Made by a program: the position numbers and the translations under genes
NCBI RefSeq assembly: GCF_900114345.1
Contig: NZ_FOZJ01000002.1
Coordinates: 372,001 to 436,000, forward strand
Length of the DNA: 64,000 nt
Direction of reading: 5' to 3'
From: Microbacterium sp. cf046
Lineage (GTDB): Bacteria > Actinomycetota > Actinomycetes > Actinomycetales > Microbacteriaceae
In this document: positions 34,426-43,727 of the stretch, in pieces
How the letters are laid out: every line of letters begins with the position of its first letter
Numbering within the stretch: position 1 is the first letter of the stretch
The notes under the pieces: generated by a model
Told to the model about the DNA's origin: nothing
Database searches by the model: none
The model's input: the letters and a program-made list of their open reading frames with translations, nothing else

Positions 34426-35018
34426 GCGCCGTCGCGCAGGGCACGTCTGCGGTCGCCGGTGTCGGAGCGGAGCGGAAGGGCGCCCCGGGCAGGCGCCTCC
34501 GCGTCGTCGAAGAGCCCTCGCGCCGGCGTCGGCCGAAGCTGATCTACGGCATCGTGGCGCTGGTCGGCGCCCTCACGATCGGCGCCGCGCAGATGGCCCT
34601 GTCGATCCTCACGACGCAGAGCTCGTACGAGCTGTCCACGTTGAACCAGGAGGCGCGGCAGCTCACCTGGCAGAAGCAGATCCTGTACGACGACGTCGCC
34701 GGGCTGAGCTCGCCGCAGTACCTCGCGGCGAACGCGTCGGCGCTCGGCATGGTGATCGACGAGTCGCCGAGCTATCTGCGCCTGAGCGACGGCGCGCTGC
34801 TCGGTGCTGGCCAGGCGGCGCTGGGCGCGTCCTCGGTCGACGCGATCGGCCGTGCGTCGGTGCCTAACGCGCTGATCACCGACACGCCGCTCGTCACCGC
34901 GCCGGACGCCACGATCGAGGGGGCGCCGGTCGAGACCGACGTCGCGGTGACCGACGGAGGAGTCGCGAACACACCGCCGCCGCTCACCGACGGACTGCCC
35001 ACCCCGAGCACACACTGA
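34422..35018 (+). CDS. FtsL-like division protein
   Basis: 198 residues. A basic cytoplasmic N-terminus ([17 protein letters not shown], residues 23-39) is followed by one membrane helix (about 42-62, [20 protein letters not shown]) and a short coiled-coil-like segment ([20 protein letters not shown]) and then a Ser/Ala/Thr/Pro-rich extracytoplasmic tail. This bitopic layout and position between rsmH and ftsI are those of FtsL, a septal partner of FtsB/FtsQ. Sequence conservation of FtsL is low, so the call rests mainly on topology and position. ATGA overlap with rsmH. Confidence 0.8.
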   Translation: MSAVAQGTSAVAGVGAERKGAPGRRLRVVEEPSRRRRPKLIYGIVALVGALTIGAAQMALSILTTQSSYELSTLNQEARQLTWQKQILYDDVAGLSSPQYLAANASALGMVIDESPSYLRLSDGALLGAGQAALGASSVDAIGRASVPNALITDTPLVTAPDATIEGAPVETDVAVTDGGVANTPPPLTDGLPTPSTH

Positions 35019-35022
35019 GTAC

Positions 35023-36807
35023 ATGACCACCAGAAGCACGCGCAGCCCTCGCCGTCGCACAGTGGTCGCCCTCGCCGTCGTGCTCGCGGTGCTGGCCGGG
35101 TTCATCGTCCGCCTGGTGGACATCCAGATCGTCAACGCCGACGACCACATCGCCGACTCGATGCAGGTCGCCCTCGGCGCCTCGCGGACGCTCTACGGCA
35201 CGCGGGGAGAGATCGTCGACGAGACCGGGCAGACGCTGGCGGGCAGCATCCTGCTCTACGACGGCGTGCTGGACCCGAAGAACGTCGGTCCGCTCACGCG
35301 CGAGGACGAGGACGGCAAGCGCGTCGCGGTGCCGTGGAAGGATGTCGCCGCCGAGATCGGCGCGATCACGGGGCAGACCTCCGACGAGGTGCAGAAGATC
35401 GTCGCGGACGCGCTCGCGGACGACCCCGACTCGCAGTTCGCGTACCTCAAGCGCGGCCTCACCACCGAGCAGTACCGCGCGCTCGTCGACATCGGCGCGC
35501 CGTTCCTGACGTTCGACGCGCACCCGGCCCGGACCTATCCGGACGGAGCCGTCGCGGGCAACCTCGTCGGATTCATGGGGATGGACGGCGAAGCGCTGGC
35601 GGGCATCGAGCAGAGCCAGAACGACTGCCTGCTCGCGACCAACGGCACCCTGTCGTTCCAGAAAGGGAAGGACGGCGTCGTCATCCCCGGAACCGAGGTG
35701 CAGCAGCCTGCGGTCAACGGCGGCACCCTGCAGCTCACGATCAACCGCGACCTGCAGTGGTACCTGCAGCAGCTGATCGCCGAGCAGGTACAGGACATGG
35801 CGGCACAGCGCGGAACGATCACCGTCGTCGAGGTCGCGACCGGCAAGATCCGTGCGGCGGCCGAATACCCGTCGATGGACCCGAACGACGTGGACGCCTC
35901 GGAGCCGTCGAACCGCAACAGCCACATCTTCCTCGACACCTTCGAGCCCGGCTCGACCTTCAAGGCGCTGACCGGCTCGATCGTGCTGGACGCAGGCGGT
36001 CAGGATCTCTCCTCGACGGTGATCGCCTCCAGCAGCGAGACCTTCCCGAACGGTGCGCGGGTGCGCGACGCGTTCCAGCACGATGCGTACGCGTACACGC
36101 TGGCCGGCGTGCTCATCGACTCGTCCAACGCCGGCATCTCGAAGTTCAGCGAGAAGGTCAGTGCGCAGACGCGCTTCGACTACCTGCAGAAGTTCGGCAT
36201 CGGCACCGGCAGCGCGGTCGACTTCGAGGGCGAGTCGCAGGGACTGCTGTACCCGGTCGATCAGTGGGACAACCAGCAGCTGTACAACACCTCGTTCGGG
36301 CAGGGCGTCACCACGACCGTGCCGGAGCTCATGGGCGCGTACGACGCGATCGCCAACGGAGGACTGCGGATGCCGCTGTCGCTGGTGGAGTCGTGCACGA
36401 AGGCGGACGGCACGGTGGTCACTCCGACGCTTCCCGAGCCGACGCAGGTGATCAGCGGCGAGACGTCCGCCGAGATGCGCCAGATCCTCGAGAACGTCGC
36501 GATGCAGGCCAGCTACGCGGAGCAGATCCAGATCCCCGGCTACCGGCTGGCGACCAAGACCGGTACCGGTGAGAAGTCCGACGGCCACGGCGGCTACAAG
36601 GCGGGGGTCTACTTCACGACCATGATCGGGTTCGCGCCCGCCGAGAACCCGCAGTACCTGGTCGCCGTGACGCTCGACGAGCCCACTAAGGTAACCTCGT
36701 CTTCGGCCAACGCACCGGCGTTCCAGAAGGCCATGACCCAGGTGCTCAAGACGTACCGGGTGATGCCCACGACGACGGCGCCGACGCTGCTTCCGAAGTT
36801 CGGCTGA
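35023..36807 (+). CDS. ftsI: Division-specific transpeptidase FtsI (PBP2b/3-type)
   Basis: 594 residues, a class B penicillin-binding protein that cross-links septal peptidoglycan. One N-terminal membrane helix (about 13-31, RTVVALAVVLAVLAGFIVRL), a pedestal domain, then the transpeptidase domain with FEPGSTFKALTG (catalytic Ser about 311), the SxN motif DSSNAGISK and KTGTGEK near residue 514. It lacks PASTA repeats. It starts 4 nt after the FtsL-like stop, and murF, not murE, follows after 44 nt. Confidence 0.95.
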   Translation: MTTRSTRSPRRRTVVALAVVLAVLAGFIVRLVDIQIVNADDHIADSMQVALGASRTLYGTRGEIVDETGQTLAGSILLYDGVLDPKNVGPLTREDEDGKRVAVPWKDVAAEIGAITGQTSDEVQKIVADALADDPDSQFAYLKRGLTTEQYRALVDIGAPFLTFDAHPARTYPDGAVAGNLVGFMGMDGEALAGIEQSQNDCLLATNGTLSFQKGKDGVVIPGTEVQQPAVNGGTLQLTINRDLQWYLQQLIAEQVQDMAAQRGTITVVEVATGKIRAAAEYPSMDPNDVDASEPSNRNSHIFLDTFEPGSTFKALTGSIVLDAGGQDLSSTVIASSSETFPNGARVRDAFQHDAYAYTLAGVLIDSSNAGISKFSEKVSAQTRFDYLQKFGIGTGSAVDFEGESQGLLYPVDQWDNQQLYNTSFGQGVTTTVPELMGAYDAIANGGLRMPLSLVESCTKADGTVVTPTLPEPTQVISGETSAEMRQILENVAMQASYAEQIQIPGYRLATKTGTGEKSDGHGGYKAGVYFTTMIGFAPAENPQYLVAVTLDEPTKVTSSSANAPAFQKAMTQVLKTYRVMPTTTAPTLLPKFG

Positions 36808-36851
36808 TCCCTGCCGACGCCGCAGCAGCGTCTGATCCGGCCGGAGAATCG

Positions 36852-38279
36852 ATGATCGCGCTCACCCTCGCTCAGCTCGCCGACGTCCTCGACGGACGCC
36901 TGCATCTCGCCCCCGGCGACACCCCCGACACCGTGGTCAGCGGCGGCGTGGACACCGACTCGCGCCTGATGCAGCCCGGCGGGATCTTCGTCGCCAAGCC
37001 CGGCGAGGTGACTGACGGGCACCTGTTCGTCGACGCGGCGGTCGCGGGCGGCGCGACCGTGGCGATCGTCGAGCGCGTGGTCGCGGCATCCGTCACGCAG
37101 GTCGTCGTCGCGGACGCGATCGCCGCTCTCGCAGATCTGGCCCGCCACGTCGTCGGGCGGGTGCGGGATGCCGGAGACCTCCGGATCGTCGGAATCACCG
37201 GGTCCAACGGCAAGACCACCACCAAGAACCTGCTCGCCCGGATCCTGGAGGACGAAGGCGAGACGGTCGCCGCCCGCGCGTCCTTCAACAACGAGGTCGG
37301 GGCGCCTCTCACGATGCTCCGTGTCACGGACACCACCCGGTTCCTGGTGAGCGAGTTCGGAGCGAGTGCCCCCGGCGAGATCGCGCGGCTCGCAGGGCTG
37401 GTCGAACCCGACGTCGGCGTCGTGCTCATGGTCGGCATGGCGCACGCCGGTGGATTCGGCGGGATCGATGCGACGTTCCAGGCCAAGTCGGAGCTCGTGC
37501 GCGCGGTCCGTCCCGGCGGTCTGACGGTGCTCAACCTCGACGATCCCCGTGTCGCCGCGATGGCGCCGATCGCCGCTGAGCGGGGAGTGTCGGTGCGGTG
37601 GTTCGGCCGCGGCGCCGGCGCAGACGTCCGCGCGGACGAGGTCGAGGTCACGGCGGACGGGACGCGCTGCGTCGTGACCGTGGCGGAGGGCTCGGGCGAT
37701 GCCGTCTCGGCGGCACTGCACCTGCGCGTCCTCGGCGAGCACCACGTGATGAACGCGCTCGCGGCGATCGCCACGGCGACGGCTCTGGGCGTGTCGCTCC
37801 AGGATTGCGTCGCCCGGCTGGAGACGGTCGAGCTCGCCGAGCGGTGGCGCATGCAGCCCCTCGGGTCGGAGCGGGTGCGGATCATCAACGACGCGTACAA
37901 CGCGAGCCCCGATTCGATGGCCGCCGCCCTGCGCACCCTCGCCCAGATCACCGGTCCGGGCGAGCGCACCGTAGCGGTGCTGGGCGCCATGAGCGAGCTC
38001 GGCGAGTACGCCGACGAGGAGCACGATCGCGTCGGCCTGCTCGCGGTGCGGCTCGGCATCCAGCGCATCGTCATCGTCGGCCCCGCCGCGCGTCGCATGT
38101 ACCTCGAGGCCGTCGCCCAGGGCTCGTGGGACGCGGAGGCGATCTTCTTCGCGACCGCCGACGAGGCCTACGAATACCTGCTCGGCGAGCTGCGCGACGG
38201 TGACCGCGTGCTCGTGAAGTCATCCAACTCGGCGGGTCTGCGGTTCCTGGGCGATCGTCTGGGAGAATCCTTCTCGTGA
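36852..38279 (+). CDS. murF: UDP-MurNAc-tripeptide--D-Ala-D-Ala ligase
   Basis: 475 residues of the Mur ligase family, completing the cytoplasmic pentapeptide precursor. The ATP loop GITGSNGKTTTKNLL is at about 115-129, and the central domain has ASFNNEVGAPLTML, which is typical of MurF and not of MurE. DAYNASPDSMAAAL in the C-terminal domain is also a MurF signature. GGAGAATCG before the ATG is the ribosome-binding site. The final codons overlap mraY by 4 nt (GTGA). Confidence 0.96.
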   Translation: MIALTLAQLADVLDGRLHLAPGDTPDTVVSGGVDTDSRLMQPGGIFVAKPGEVTDGHLFVDAAVAGGATVAIVERVVAASVTQVVVADAIAALADLARHVVGRVRDAGDLRIVGITGSNGKTTTKNLLARILEDEGETVAARASFNNEVGAPLTMLRVTDTTRFLVSEFGASAPGEIARLAGLVEPDVGVVLMVGMAHAGGFGGIDATFQAKSELVRAVRPGGLTVLNLDDPRVAAMAPIAAERGVSVRWFGRGAGADVRADEVEVTADGTRCVVTVAEGSGDAVSAALHLRVLGEHHVMNALAAIATATALGVSLQDCVARLETVELAERWRMQPLGSERVRIINDAYNASPDSMAAALRTLAQITGPGERTVAVLGAMSELGEYADEEHDRVGLLAVRLGIQRIVIVGPAARRMYLEAVAQGSWDAEAIFFATADEAYEYLLGELRDGDRVLVKSSNSAGLRFLGDRLGESFS

Positions 38280-39388
38280 GATCACTTCTGACGGCGGCGG
38301 CGATCTCGCTGGCATTCACGCTCTTCCTCACGCCCGTCTTCCTGCGGCTCTTCCGCAGATGGGGCTGGGGTCAGGTCATCCGCACGCCCGAGAGCGTGCA
38401 CAACCCGAGCCACGAGGAGAAGCGCGGCACGCCCACGATGGGCGGCACGATCTTCATCGTCGGCACGATCGTCGGATATCTCGCGGGTGCCTTCACGGGG
38501 AACAATCCACCGACGATCTCGGGCTGGCTGGTCGTGTGGATGATGGTCGGCTTCGGCGCCGTCGGCTTCATCGACGACTACATGAAGGTGCGAAGCCAGC
38601 GCAGCCTCGGGCTCAGCGGGTGGCGCAAGATCGTCGGCCAGATCCTCGTGGCCGTGCCGTTCGGCATCGTGGCCCTGAACTTCCCGAACGCCTGGAGCCA
38701 GACCCCGGCCTCGCCCTACATCTCGGTCTTCCGGGATGTGCCGATGCTGTCGTTCATGGCGCTCGGACCCATCATCGGCTGGCTCCTCTACCTGGCGTGG
38801 GTCTCCTTCATCGGGGTCGCCTTCTCCAACAGCACGAACGTCACGGACGGCCTCGACGGTCTGGCCGCGGGCGCCGCGATCTTCGTCGTGGGCGCCTACA
38901 GCCTCATCGCGTTCTGGCAGTTCAACCAGGCATGCGCGGGGGGTGGCGACCTCGCGCCGGCGCTGCAGCCCGCCTGCTACGACACGAGGGATCCGTTCGA
39001 CCTGGCGATCGTCTCGGCCGCGTTCATCGGCGCATTGGTGGGCTTCCTCTGGTGGAACGCGCCGAAGGCGCAGGTCTTCATGGGCGATGTGGGCTCGATG
39101 GCCATCGGCGGCGTCATCGCCGCGATGGCGATCCTCACGCGCACCGAGCTGCTCGCGGTGCTCGTCGCCGGCGTCTACGTCATCGGCCCCGGCTCGGTGA
39201 TCCTGCAGCGCCTCTACTTCAAGCTCACCCGCGGCAAACGCCTGTTCCTGATGAGCCCCTTCCACCACCACCTCGAGATGCGCGGCTGGTCGGAGATCAC
39301 GATCGTCGTGCGCATGTGGATCATCGCCGGACTCCTGGCCGTCTCGGGCATCGGCTTCTTCTACGTCGAATGGCTCTCGCGCACATGA
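38276..39388 (+). CDS. mraY: Phospho-MurNAc-pentapeptide transferase
   Basis: 370 residues, polytopic with about ten membrane helices. It transfers phospho-MurNAc-pentapeptide to undecaprenyl phosphate, making lipid I. Motifs: EEKRGTPTMGG near residue 44, FIDDYMK with the catalytic Asp pair, SNSTNVTDGLDGLAAG and MGDVGSMAIGG, and PFHHHLEMRGWSE in the C-terminal part. GTG start inside the murF stop; the end overlaps murD by 4 nt. Confidence 0.97.
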   Translation: MRSLLTAAAISLAFTLFLTPVFLRLFRRWGWGQVIRTPESVHNPSHEEKRGTPTMGGTIFIVGTIVGYLAGAFTGNNPPTISGWLVVWMMVGFGAVGFIDDYMKVRSQRSLGLSGWRKIVGQILVAVPFGIVALNFPNAWSQTPASPYISVFRDVPMLSFMALGPIIGWLLYLAWVSFIGVAFSNSTNVTDGLDGLAAGAAIFVVGAYSLIAFWQFNQACAGGGDLAPALQPACYDTRDPFDLAIVSAAFIGALVGFLWWNAPKAQVFMGDVGSMAIGGVIAAMAILTRTELLAVLVAGVYVIGPGSVILQRLYFKLTRGKRLFLMSPFHHHLEMRGWSEITIVVRMWIIAGLLAVSGIGFFYVEWLSRT

Positions 39389-40941
39389 GCGATGCTCGCC
39401 TCGACGGGTTGACGAGCTGGCACGCCGACTGGAAAGGGCTGCGTGTCGCCGTGCTCGGGCTCTCCGTCACCGGCTTCGCCGTCGCCGACACCCTCGCCGA
39501 ACTCGGCGCGGACGTGGTCGTCTACTCCGAGTCGGCGGATCCGGAGTACGAGCGACTCCTGCCGGTGATCGGCGTGCGGTCGTGGATCGGACCGCTCTCG
39601 AGCGTGCCGGAGGACCTGGGCGGGTTCGCACCCGAAGTCGTGATCGCCTCGCCCGGCTTCGCGCCGTCTCACGCGGTGATCGTGTGGGCGCAGGATGCCG
39701 GCATCGCGGTGTGGGGCGACGTCGAACTCGCCTGGCGGGTGCGCGACAAGGTCGTCCGCGCCGACGGCACCCCGGCGGACTGGGCGCTCATCACCGGAAC
39801 CAACGGCAAGACAACGACGACCAGGCTGGCGGCGACCATGATGGTCGAGGGCGGCCTTCGTGCCGTGCCGGTCGGCAACATCGGCACGCCGGTGCTCGAC
39901 GCCGTGCGGGATCCGGAGGGCTTCGACGTCCTCGTCGTGGAGCTGTCGAGTCACCAGCTCTGGTATCTCGGCCTGCAGAGCGGACCCGACCGGCTCTCAC
40001 CGCTCGCGAGCGTGTGCCTGAACCTCGCCGACGACCACCTCGAGTGGCACGGCTCCTTCGAGGCGTACCGCGATGCGAAGGCGCACGTCTACGACAACAC
40101 GCGCGTCGCGTGCATCTACAACAAGGCGGATGCCGCGACCCGCGAGATGGTCGAGGACGCCGAGGTCGTCGACGGAGCCCGCGCGATCGGGTTCGATCTG
40201 GGAGTGCCGGGGCCGAGCGACCTGGGCGTGGTGGACGGCATCCTGGTCGATCGCGCCTTCCTCGAAGACCGTCGCACGAGCGCGCTCGAGCTGACGACGG
40301 TGGCCGAGCTCGCCGCGCAGGGACTCGCGGCGCCGCACATGGTCGCGAACGTCCTCGCCGCGAGCGCGCTGGCTCGCTCCGTCGATGTGACCCCCACGGC
40401 GATCCGCGACGCACTGCGCGGGTTCCGTCTCGATCCGCACCGGATCGAGGTGATCGAGATCGCCGGCGGCATCACCTGGGTCGACGACTCGAAGGCAACG
40501 AACCCGCACGCGGCGGCCTCGTCGCTGGCCGCGTACCCGGGCGCCGTCTGGGTCGTGGGCGGGCTGCTGAAGGGCGTCGACATCTCCGATCTCGTCGCCT
40601 CGCGGGGTGGCAGCGTGAAAGCGGCCATCGTCATCGGCGTCGACCGGGACGCGGTGGTCGCGGCGTTCTCGCGACACGCGCCCGCAGTCCCGGTGTTCGA
40701 GGTGGACGCCGATGAGACTGAAGAGGTCATGGCACGGGTTGTCGAGCTGGCGGCCGGGATCGCGCGTGACGGGGACGTGGTACTGCTCGCCCCCGCCGCG
40801 GCATCCTTCGACCAGTTCACCTCCTACGCCGATCGCGGCCGGCGATTCGCCGCCGCGGTGCGAGAGCGGATCGGGAGGGGGACCGGTGGCGAACACGACC
40901 CAGACCCCGCCGCGGACCCGTCCCCAGGCGATCGCCCCTGA
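39385..40941 (+). CDS. murD: UDP-MurNAc-L-alanine--D-glutamate ligase
   Basis: 518 residues, adding D-glutamate to UDP-MurNAc-L-Ala. An N-terminal nucleotide-binding domain (VAVLGLSVTGFAVADTL) precedes the ATP loop ITGTNGKTTTTRLAATM, and DDHLEWHGSFEAYRDAK and WVDDSKATNPHAA are characteristic of MurD. The C-terminal 20 residues beyond AAVRERIGRG are a Pro/Asp-rich tail that is probably an extension created where the gene overlaps ftsW. The 56-nt overlap with ftsW is unusually long for this cluster. Starts in an ATGA overlap with mraY. Confidence 0.96.
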   Translation: MSDARLDGLTSWHADWKGLRVAVLGLSVTGFAVADTLAELGADVVVYSESADPEYERLLPVIGVRSWIGPLSSVPEDLGGFAPEVVIASPGFAPSHAVIVWAQDAGIAVWGDVELAWRVRDKVVRADGTPADWALITGTNGKTTTTRLAATMMVEGGLRAVPVGNIGTPVLDAVRDPEGFDVLVVELSSHQLWYLGLQSGPDRLSPLASVCLNLADDHLEWHGSFEAYRDAKAHVYDNTRVACIYNKADAATREMVEDAEVVDGARAIGFDLGVPGPSDLGVVDGILVDRAFLEDRRTSALELTTVAELAAQGLAAPHMVANVLAASALARSVDVTPTAIRDALRGFRLDPHRIEVIEIAGGITWVDDSKATNPHAAASSLAAYPGAVWVVGGLLKGVDISDLVASRGGSVKAAIVIGVDRDAVVAAFSRHAPAVPVFEVDADETEEVMARVVELAAGIARDGDVVLLAPAAASFDQFTSYADRGRRFAAAVRERIGRGTGGEHDPDPAADPSPGDRP

Positions 40942-42172
40942 CCCCAAGCCACGTCGCGGTCTCGCCGCGCGGGTCTCGCTCGGCCGCGTCTTCGCGCCGG
41001 TGCCCAGCGAGTTCCTTTTCATCGCGTCCACCGCGCTCCTGCTGACCGGGTTCGGCCTCGTGATGGTCCTCTCGGCGACGTCGGCCACGGCCACGGCCGC
41101 GGGCGAGCCTCCGTACGAGGCGGTCATCAAGCAGGCCGTGTTCGCCGTGATCGGCATCCCGCTGATGTTCGTCGCGAGCCGGCTGCCGATCAGCTTCTGG
41201 AAGCGCGCCGCGTGGCCCGCGCTGATCGGCGCGGTGCTGTTCCAGCTGCTCGTCTTCGTCCCCGGCCTCGGGGTCGAGGCGAACGGAAACCGCAACTGGA
41301 TCATGATCGGCGGGTTCCAGTTCCAGCCCGCCGAGTTCCTGAAGCTCGGCCTGGCGCTGTGGATGGGCTACGTCCTGTTCCGCAAGCAGACGCTGCTGGG
41401 TCTGTGGCGGCACGTGTTCATCCCTGTCGTGCCGGTCGGCGCGCTGGTGATCGCGACTGTCCTGGCGGGTCACGACCTCGGCACAGCCATGATCCTCGTG
41501 CTGATCCTGCTCGGGGCGCTGTTCTTCTCGGGTGTGAAGCTGCGCATCTTCATCCTGCCGCTGCTGGTCTCGGCCGCGGTGGTCGCAGGCCTCGCGGTGA
41601 CCAGCCCCGACCGGATGCGGCGCATCATGAGCTTCCTGGACGCCGACTGCCTGGCCGACTACTTCAACAGCTGCTACCAGCCGCTGCACGGCATCTGGGG
41701 ACTCGCCGGCGGCGGTGTCTTCGGCCTGGGGCTGGGCAACTCCAAGGAGAAGTACGACTGGCTGCCCGCGGCGGCCAACGACTACATCTTCGCGATCGTC
41801 GGCGAGGAGCTCGGCCTGATCGGATGCGCCGTGGTGCTCGCGCTGTTCGCCCTGTTCGCGGTCGGCGCGTTCCACGTGATCCGCAAGACCGACGACCCGT
41901 TCGTTCGGATCGTCTCGGGAGCCATCACGGTCTGGATCGTCGGTCAGGCGCTCATCAACATCGGCGTCGTGCTGCGCGTGTTCCCCGTGCTGGGCGTGCC
42001 GCTGCCGTTCATGTCGCAGGGCGGCACGTCGCTCCTGTCGGTGCTCGTCGCGTCGGGCGTGCTGCTGTCGTTCGCGCGCACGCTCCCCGAGGCCGAAGCG
42101 AAGCGGCGCGACGCGATCCAGCGGGCCGCGGTGCGCCGTCAGCGTGCGGCATCCGCCGGGCGCAAAGGCTGA
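40886..42172 (+). CDS. ftsW: SEDS peptidoglycan glycosyltransferase FtsW
   Basis: 428 residues. About ten membrane helices begin near residue 50 (EFLFIASTALLLTGFGLVMV). SEDS motifs include NGNRNWI, QPAEFLKLGLALWMG, GHDLGTAMILVLI and GVPLPFMSQGGTSLLS. It polymerises lipid II at the septum with FtsI. GTG 40886 is chosen because GGGAGGGG lies 6 nt upstream and the Pro/Arg-rich cytoplasmic head then begins naturally. It overlaps murD by 56 nt. Alternative upstream starts are not supported by a ribosome-binding site. Confidence 0.95.
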   Translation: MANTTQTPPRTRPQAIAPDPKPRRGLAARVSLGRVFAPVPSEFLFIASTALLLTGFGLVMVLSATSATATAAGEPPYEAVIKQAVFAVIGIPLMFVASRLPISFWKRAAWPALIGAVLFQLLVFVPGLGVEANGNRNWIMIGGFQFQPAEFLKLGLALWMGYVLFRKQTLLGLWRHVFIPVVPVGALVIATVLAGHDLGTAMILVLILLGALFFSGVKLRIFILPLLVSAAVVAGLAVTSPDRMRRIMSFLDADCLADYFNSCYQPLHGIWGLAGGGVFGLGLGNSKEKYDWLPAAANDYIFAIVGEELGLIGCAVVLALFALFAVGAFHVIRKTDDPFVRIVSGAITVWIVGQALINIGVVLRVFPVLGVPLPFMSQGGTSLLSVLVASGVLLSFARTLPEAEAKRRDAIQRAAVRRQRAASAGRKG

Positions 42173-42201
42173 CCCGCCCCAGGCCGCGACCGGCGAAAAG
42201 G

Positions 42202-42207
42202 TAAGCT
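42202..42207 (+). promoter_or_regulatory. -10 box of murG (leaderless)
   Basis: TAAGCT, then cacacg (6 nt), then GTG 42214. It suggests an internal promoter within the dcw cluster. Confidence 0.55.
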
Positions 42208-42213
42208 CACACG

Positions 42214-43293
42214 GTGACGACGTACCTCCTCGCCGGCGGCGGCACCGCCGGACACGTCAACCCGCTGCTGGCCGTCGCCGACGCGCTGCGGGAGCGTGAA
42301 CCCGACGCGCAGATCCTCGTCCTGGGGACGCGCGAGGGGCTCGAGGCGCGGCTGGTGCCCGAGCGCGGCTACGAGCTGCTGTTCGTGGACAAGGTGCCGT
42401 TCCCTCGGCGCCCCGACAAGGCCGCCGCAGCCTTCCCCGCGCGCTTCCGCCGTGCGATCGCGCAGGTCCGAGGCCATATCCGCGAGCGCGGCGTCGACGT
42501 GGTGGTCGGCTTCGGCGGCTACGCGGCGGCCCCCGCGTACGTCGCCGCCCGTGGAGCGCGCGTGCCCGTGATCGTGCACGAGGCCAACGCGAAGCCCGGC
42601 ATGGCCAACGCCCTCGGCGCCCGTCGCGCCGTCGGCGTCGGAGTCGCCTTCGAAGGGACGCCGATCAAGCGCGGACGCCTCGTCGGCATGCCGCTCCGGC
42701 GCGAGATCGTCGACCTCGACCGCGCGGCCCTCCGTGACGAGGCGGCCGCGCATTTCGAGCTGGACGCCGCGCGCTCGACCCTGCTCGTCTTCGGCGGCTC
42801 GCTCGGAGCACAGCGGCTCAACGAGGCCTTCAGCGGTGCATGGCAGGACGTCCTGGACGCAGGCTGGCAGCTGCTGCACGTGACGGGGGAGCGGTCGGAC
42901 CTCCCTGACCCGGGAGTCCCGGGGTACGCGATGCGCCGCTATGTGGACCGCATGGACCTCGCCTTCGCCCTGTGCGACCTGATCGTCTCGCGCGCCGGCG
43001 CCGCGACGGTGAGCGAGATCAGTGCGCTCGGCATCCCCGCGGTCTACGTCCCGTACGCGGTCGGCAACGGAGAGCAGGCGCTGAACGCTGCGTCCGCCGT
43101 GCGCGCCGGTGCGGCGATCCTGATCCCGGATGCGGAGTTCACGGCCGATCGGGTGCGGTCGGAGGTCGTGCCCCTGCTGGCCGACGAGCGCCGACGGGCG
43201 GCGATGACGGATGCTGCGGCATCCGTCGGCATCCGCAACGGCACCCAGAACGTCGTCGCGATGATCGACGAGGCGCTGCGAGGACGCGCGTGA
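42214..43293 (+). CDS. murG: Lipid II synthase MurG
   Basis: 359 residues. It adds GlcNAc to lipid I on the cytoplasmic face of the membrane. GGGTAGHVNPLLAVADALR is the N-terminal glycine-rich loop, GFGGYAAAPAY and HEANAKPGMANA are acceptor-side motifs, and the C-terminal donor domain has VFGGSLGAQRLNEAF, SRAGAATVSEISALGIPAVYVPYA and NGEQALNA. GTG start has a leaderless-type box. It overlaps the following lipoprotein gene by 4 nt (GTGA). Confidence 0.97.
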   Translation: MTTYLLAGGGTAGHVNPLLAVADALREREPDAQILVLGTREGLEARLVPERGYELLFVDKVPFPRRPDKAAAAFPARFRRAIAQVRGHIRERGVDVVVGFGGYAAAPAYVAARGARVPVIVHEANAKPGMANALGARRAVGVGVAFEGTPIKRGRLVGMPLRREIVDLDRAALRDEAAAHFELDAARSTLLVFGGSLGAQRLNEAFSGAWQDVLDAGWQLLHVTGERSDLPDPGVPGYAMRRYVDRMDLAFALCDLIVSRAGAATVSEISALGIPAVYVPYAVGNGEQALNAASAVRAGAAILIPDAEFTADRVRSEVVPLLADERRRAAMTDAAASVGIRNGTQNVVAMIDEALRGRA

Positions 43294-43706
43294 TCCGCCG
43301 CCGGGTCGTCACCGCCGCGCTGATCCTCTGCGCCGCGGGAGCGATGATGGCCGGATGCGCCTCGGGCCCGGTGGAGCCGGGCTCGGTGCCGACGCCGCAG
43401 CCGTTCCTCGATCGGACGCCGCTCCCCTCCTGCGGCGCGATCACCCTGGCGCAGGGCGACGAGATACCCGCAGAGAACCTCGACTGCCTGGAATCGGCCG
43501 GTGACGAAGGAGCCGAGCTCTCGGTGACGCGTCCGACGACGGAGGGCGACCCCGTCACGGAGTACTACCGCGTGCTGCCCGGCGGCGGCTGGGAGGCCTA
43601 CCTCGACGGCAGCATGGACCGCCACGGCGGCCAGTGGTGGTTCACCGATTGCCCCGACGCCCGTGGCCTCGAGGATCTCGCCCAGTGCCGGGGGATTCCG
43701 CTCTGA
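43290..43706 (+). CDS. Hypothetical lipoprotein in dcw cluster
   Basis: 138 residues. A basic start (VIRRRVVTAALILCAAGAMM) leads to the lipobox MAGC near residue 24, so it is a predicted lipoprotein. The mature part is acidic, with PSCGAITLAQGDEIPAEN, DCLESAG, YYRVLPGGGWEAYLDGS and four Cys (in PSC, LDC, TDC and QC), which could form two disulfides. Not recognised as a known family. It is coupled to murG by a GTGA overlap, so it is likely expressed with cell-wall genes. Confidence 0.8.
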   Translation: MIRRRVVTAALILCAAGAMMAGCASGPVEPGSVPTPQPFLDRTPLPSCGAITLAQGDEIPAENLDCLESAGDEGAELSVTRPTTEGDPVTEYYRVLPGGGWEAYLDGSMDRHGGQWWFTDCPDARGLEDLAQCRGIPL

Positions 43707-43727
43707 TCCGCCCGCCGGCCCGGGCCG

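Noticed and set aside
36808..36851. Remnant of murE
   Set aside because: Only 44 nt are present with no recognisable MurE sequence.
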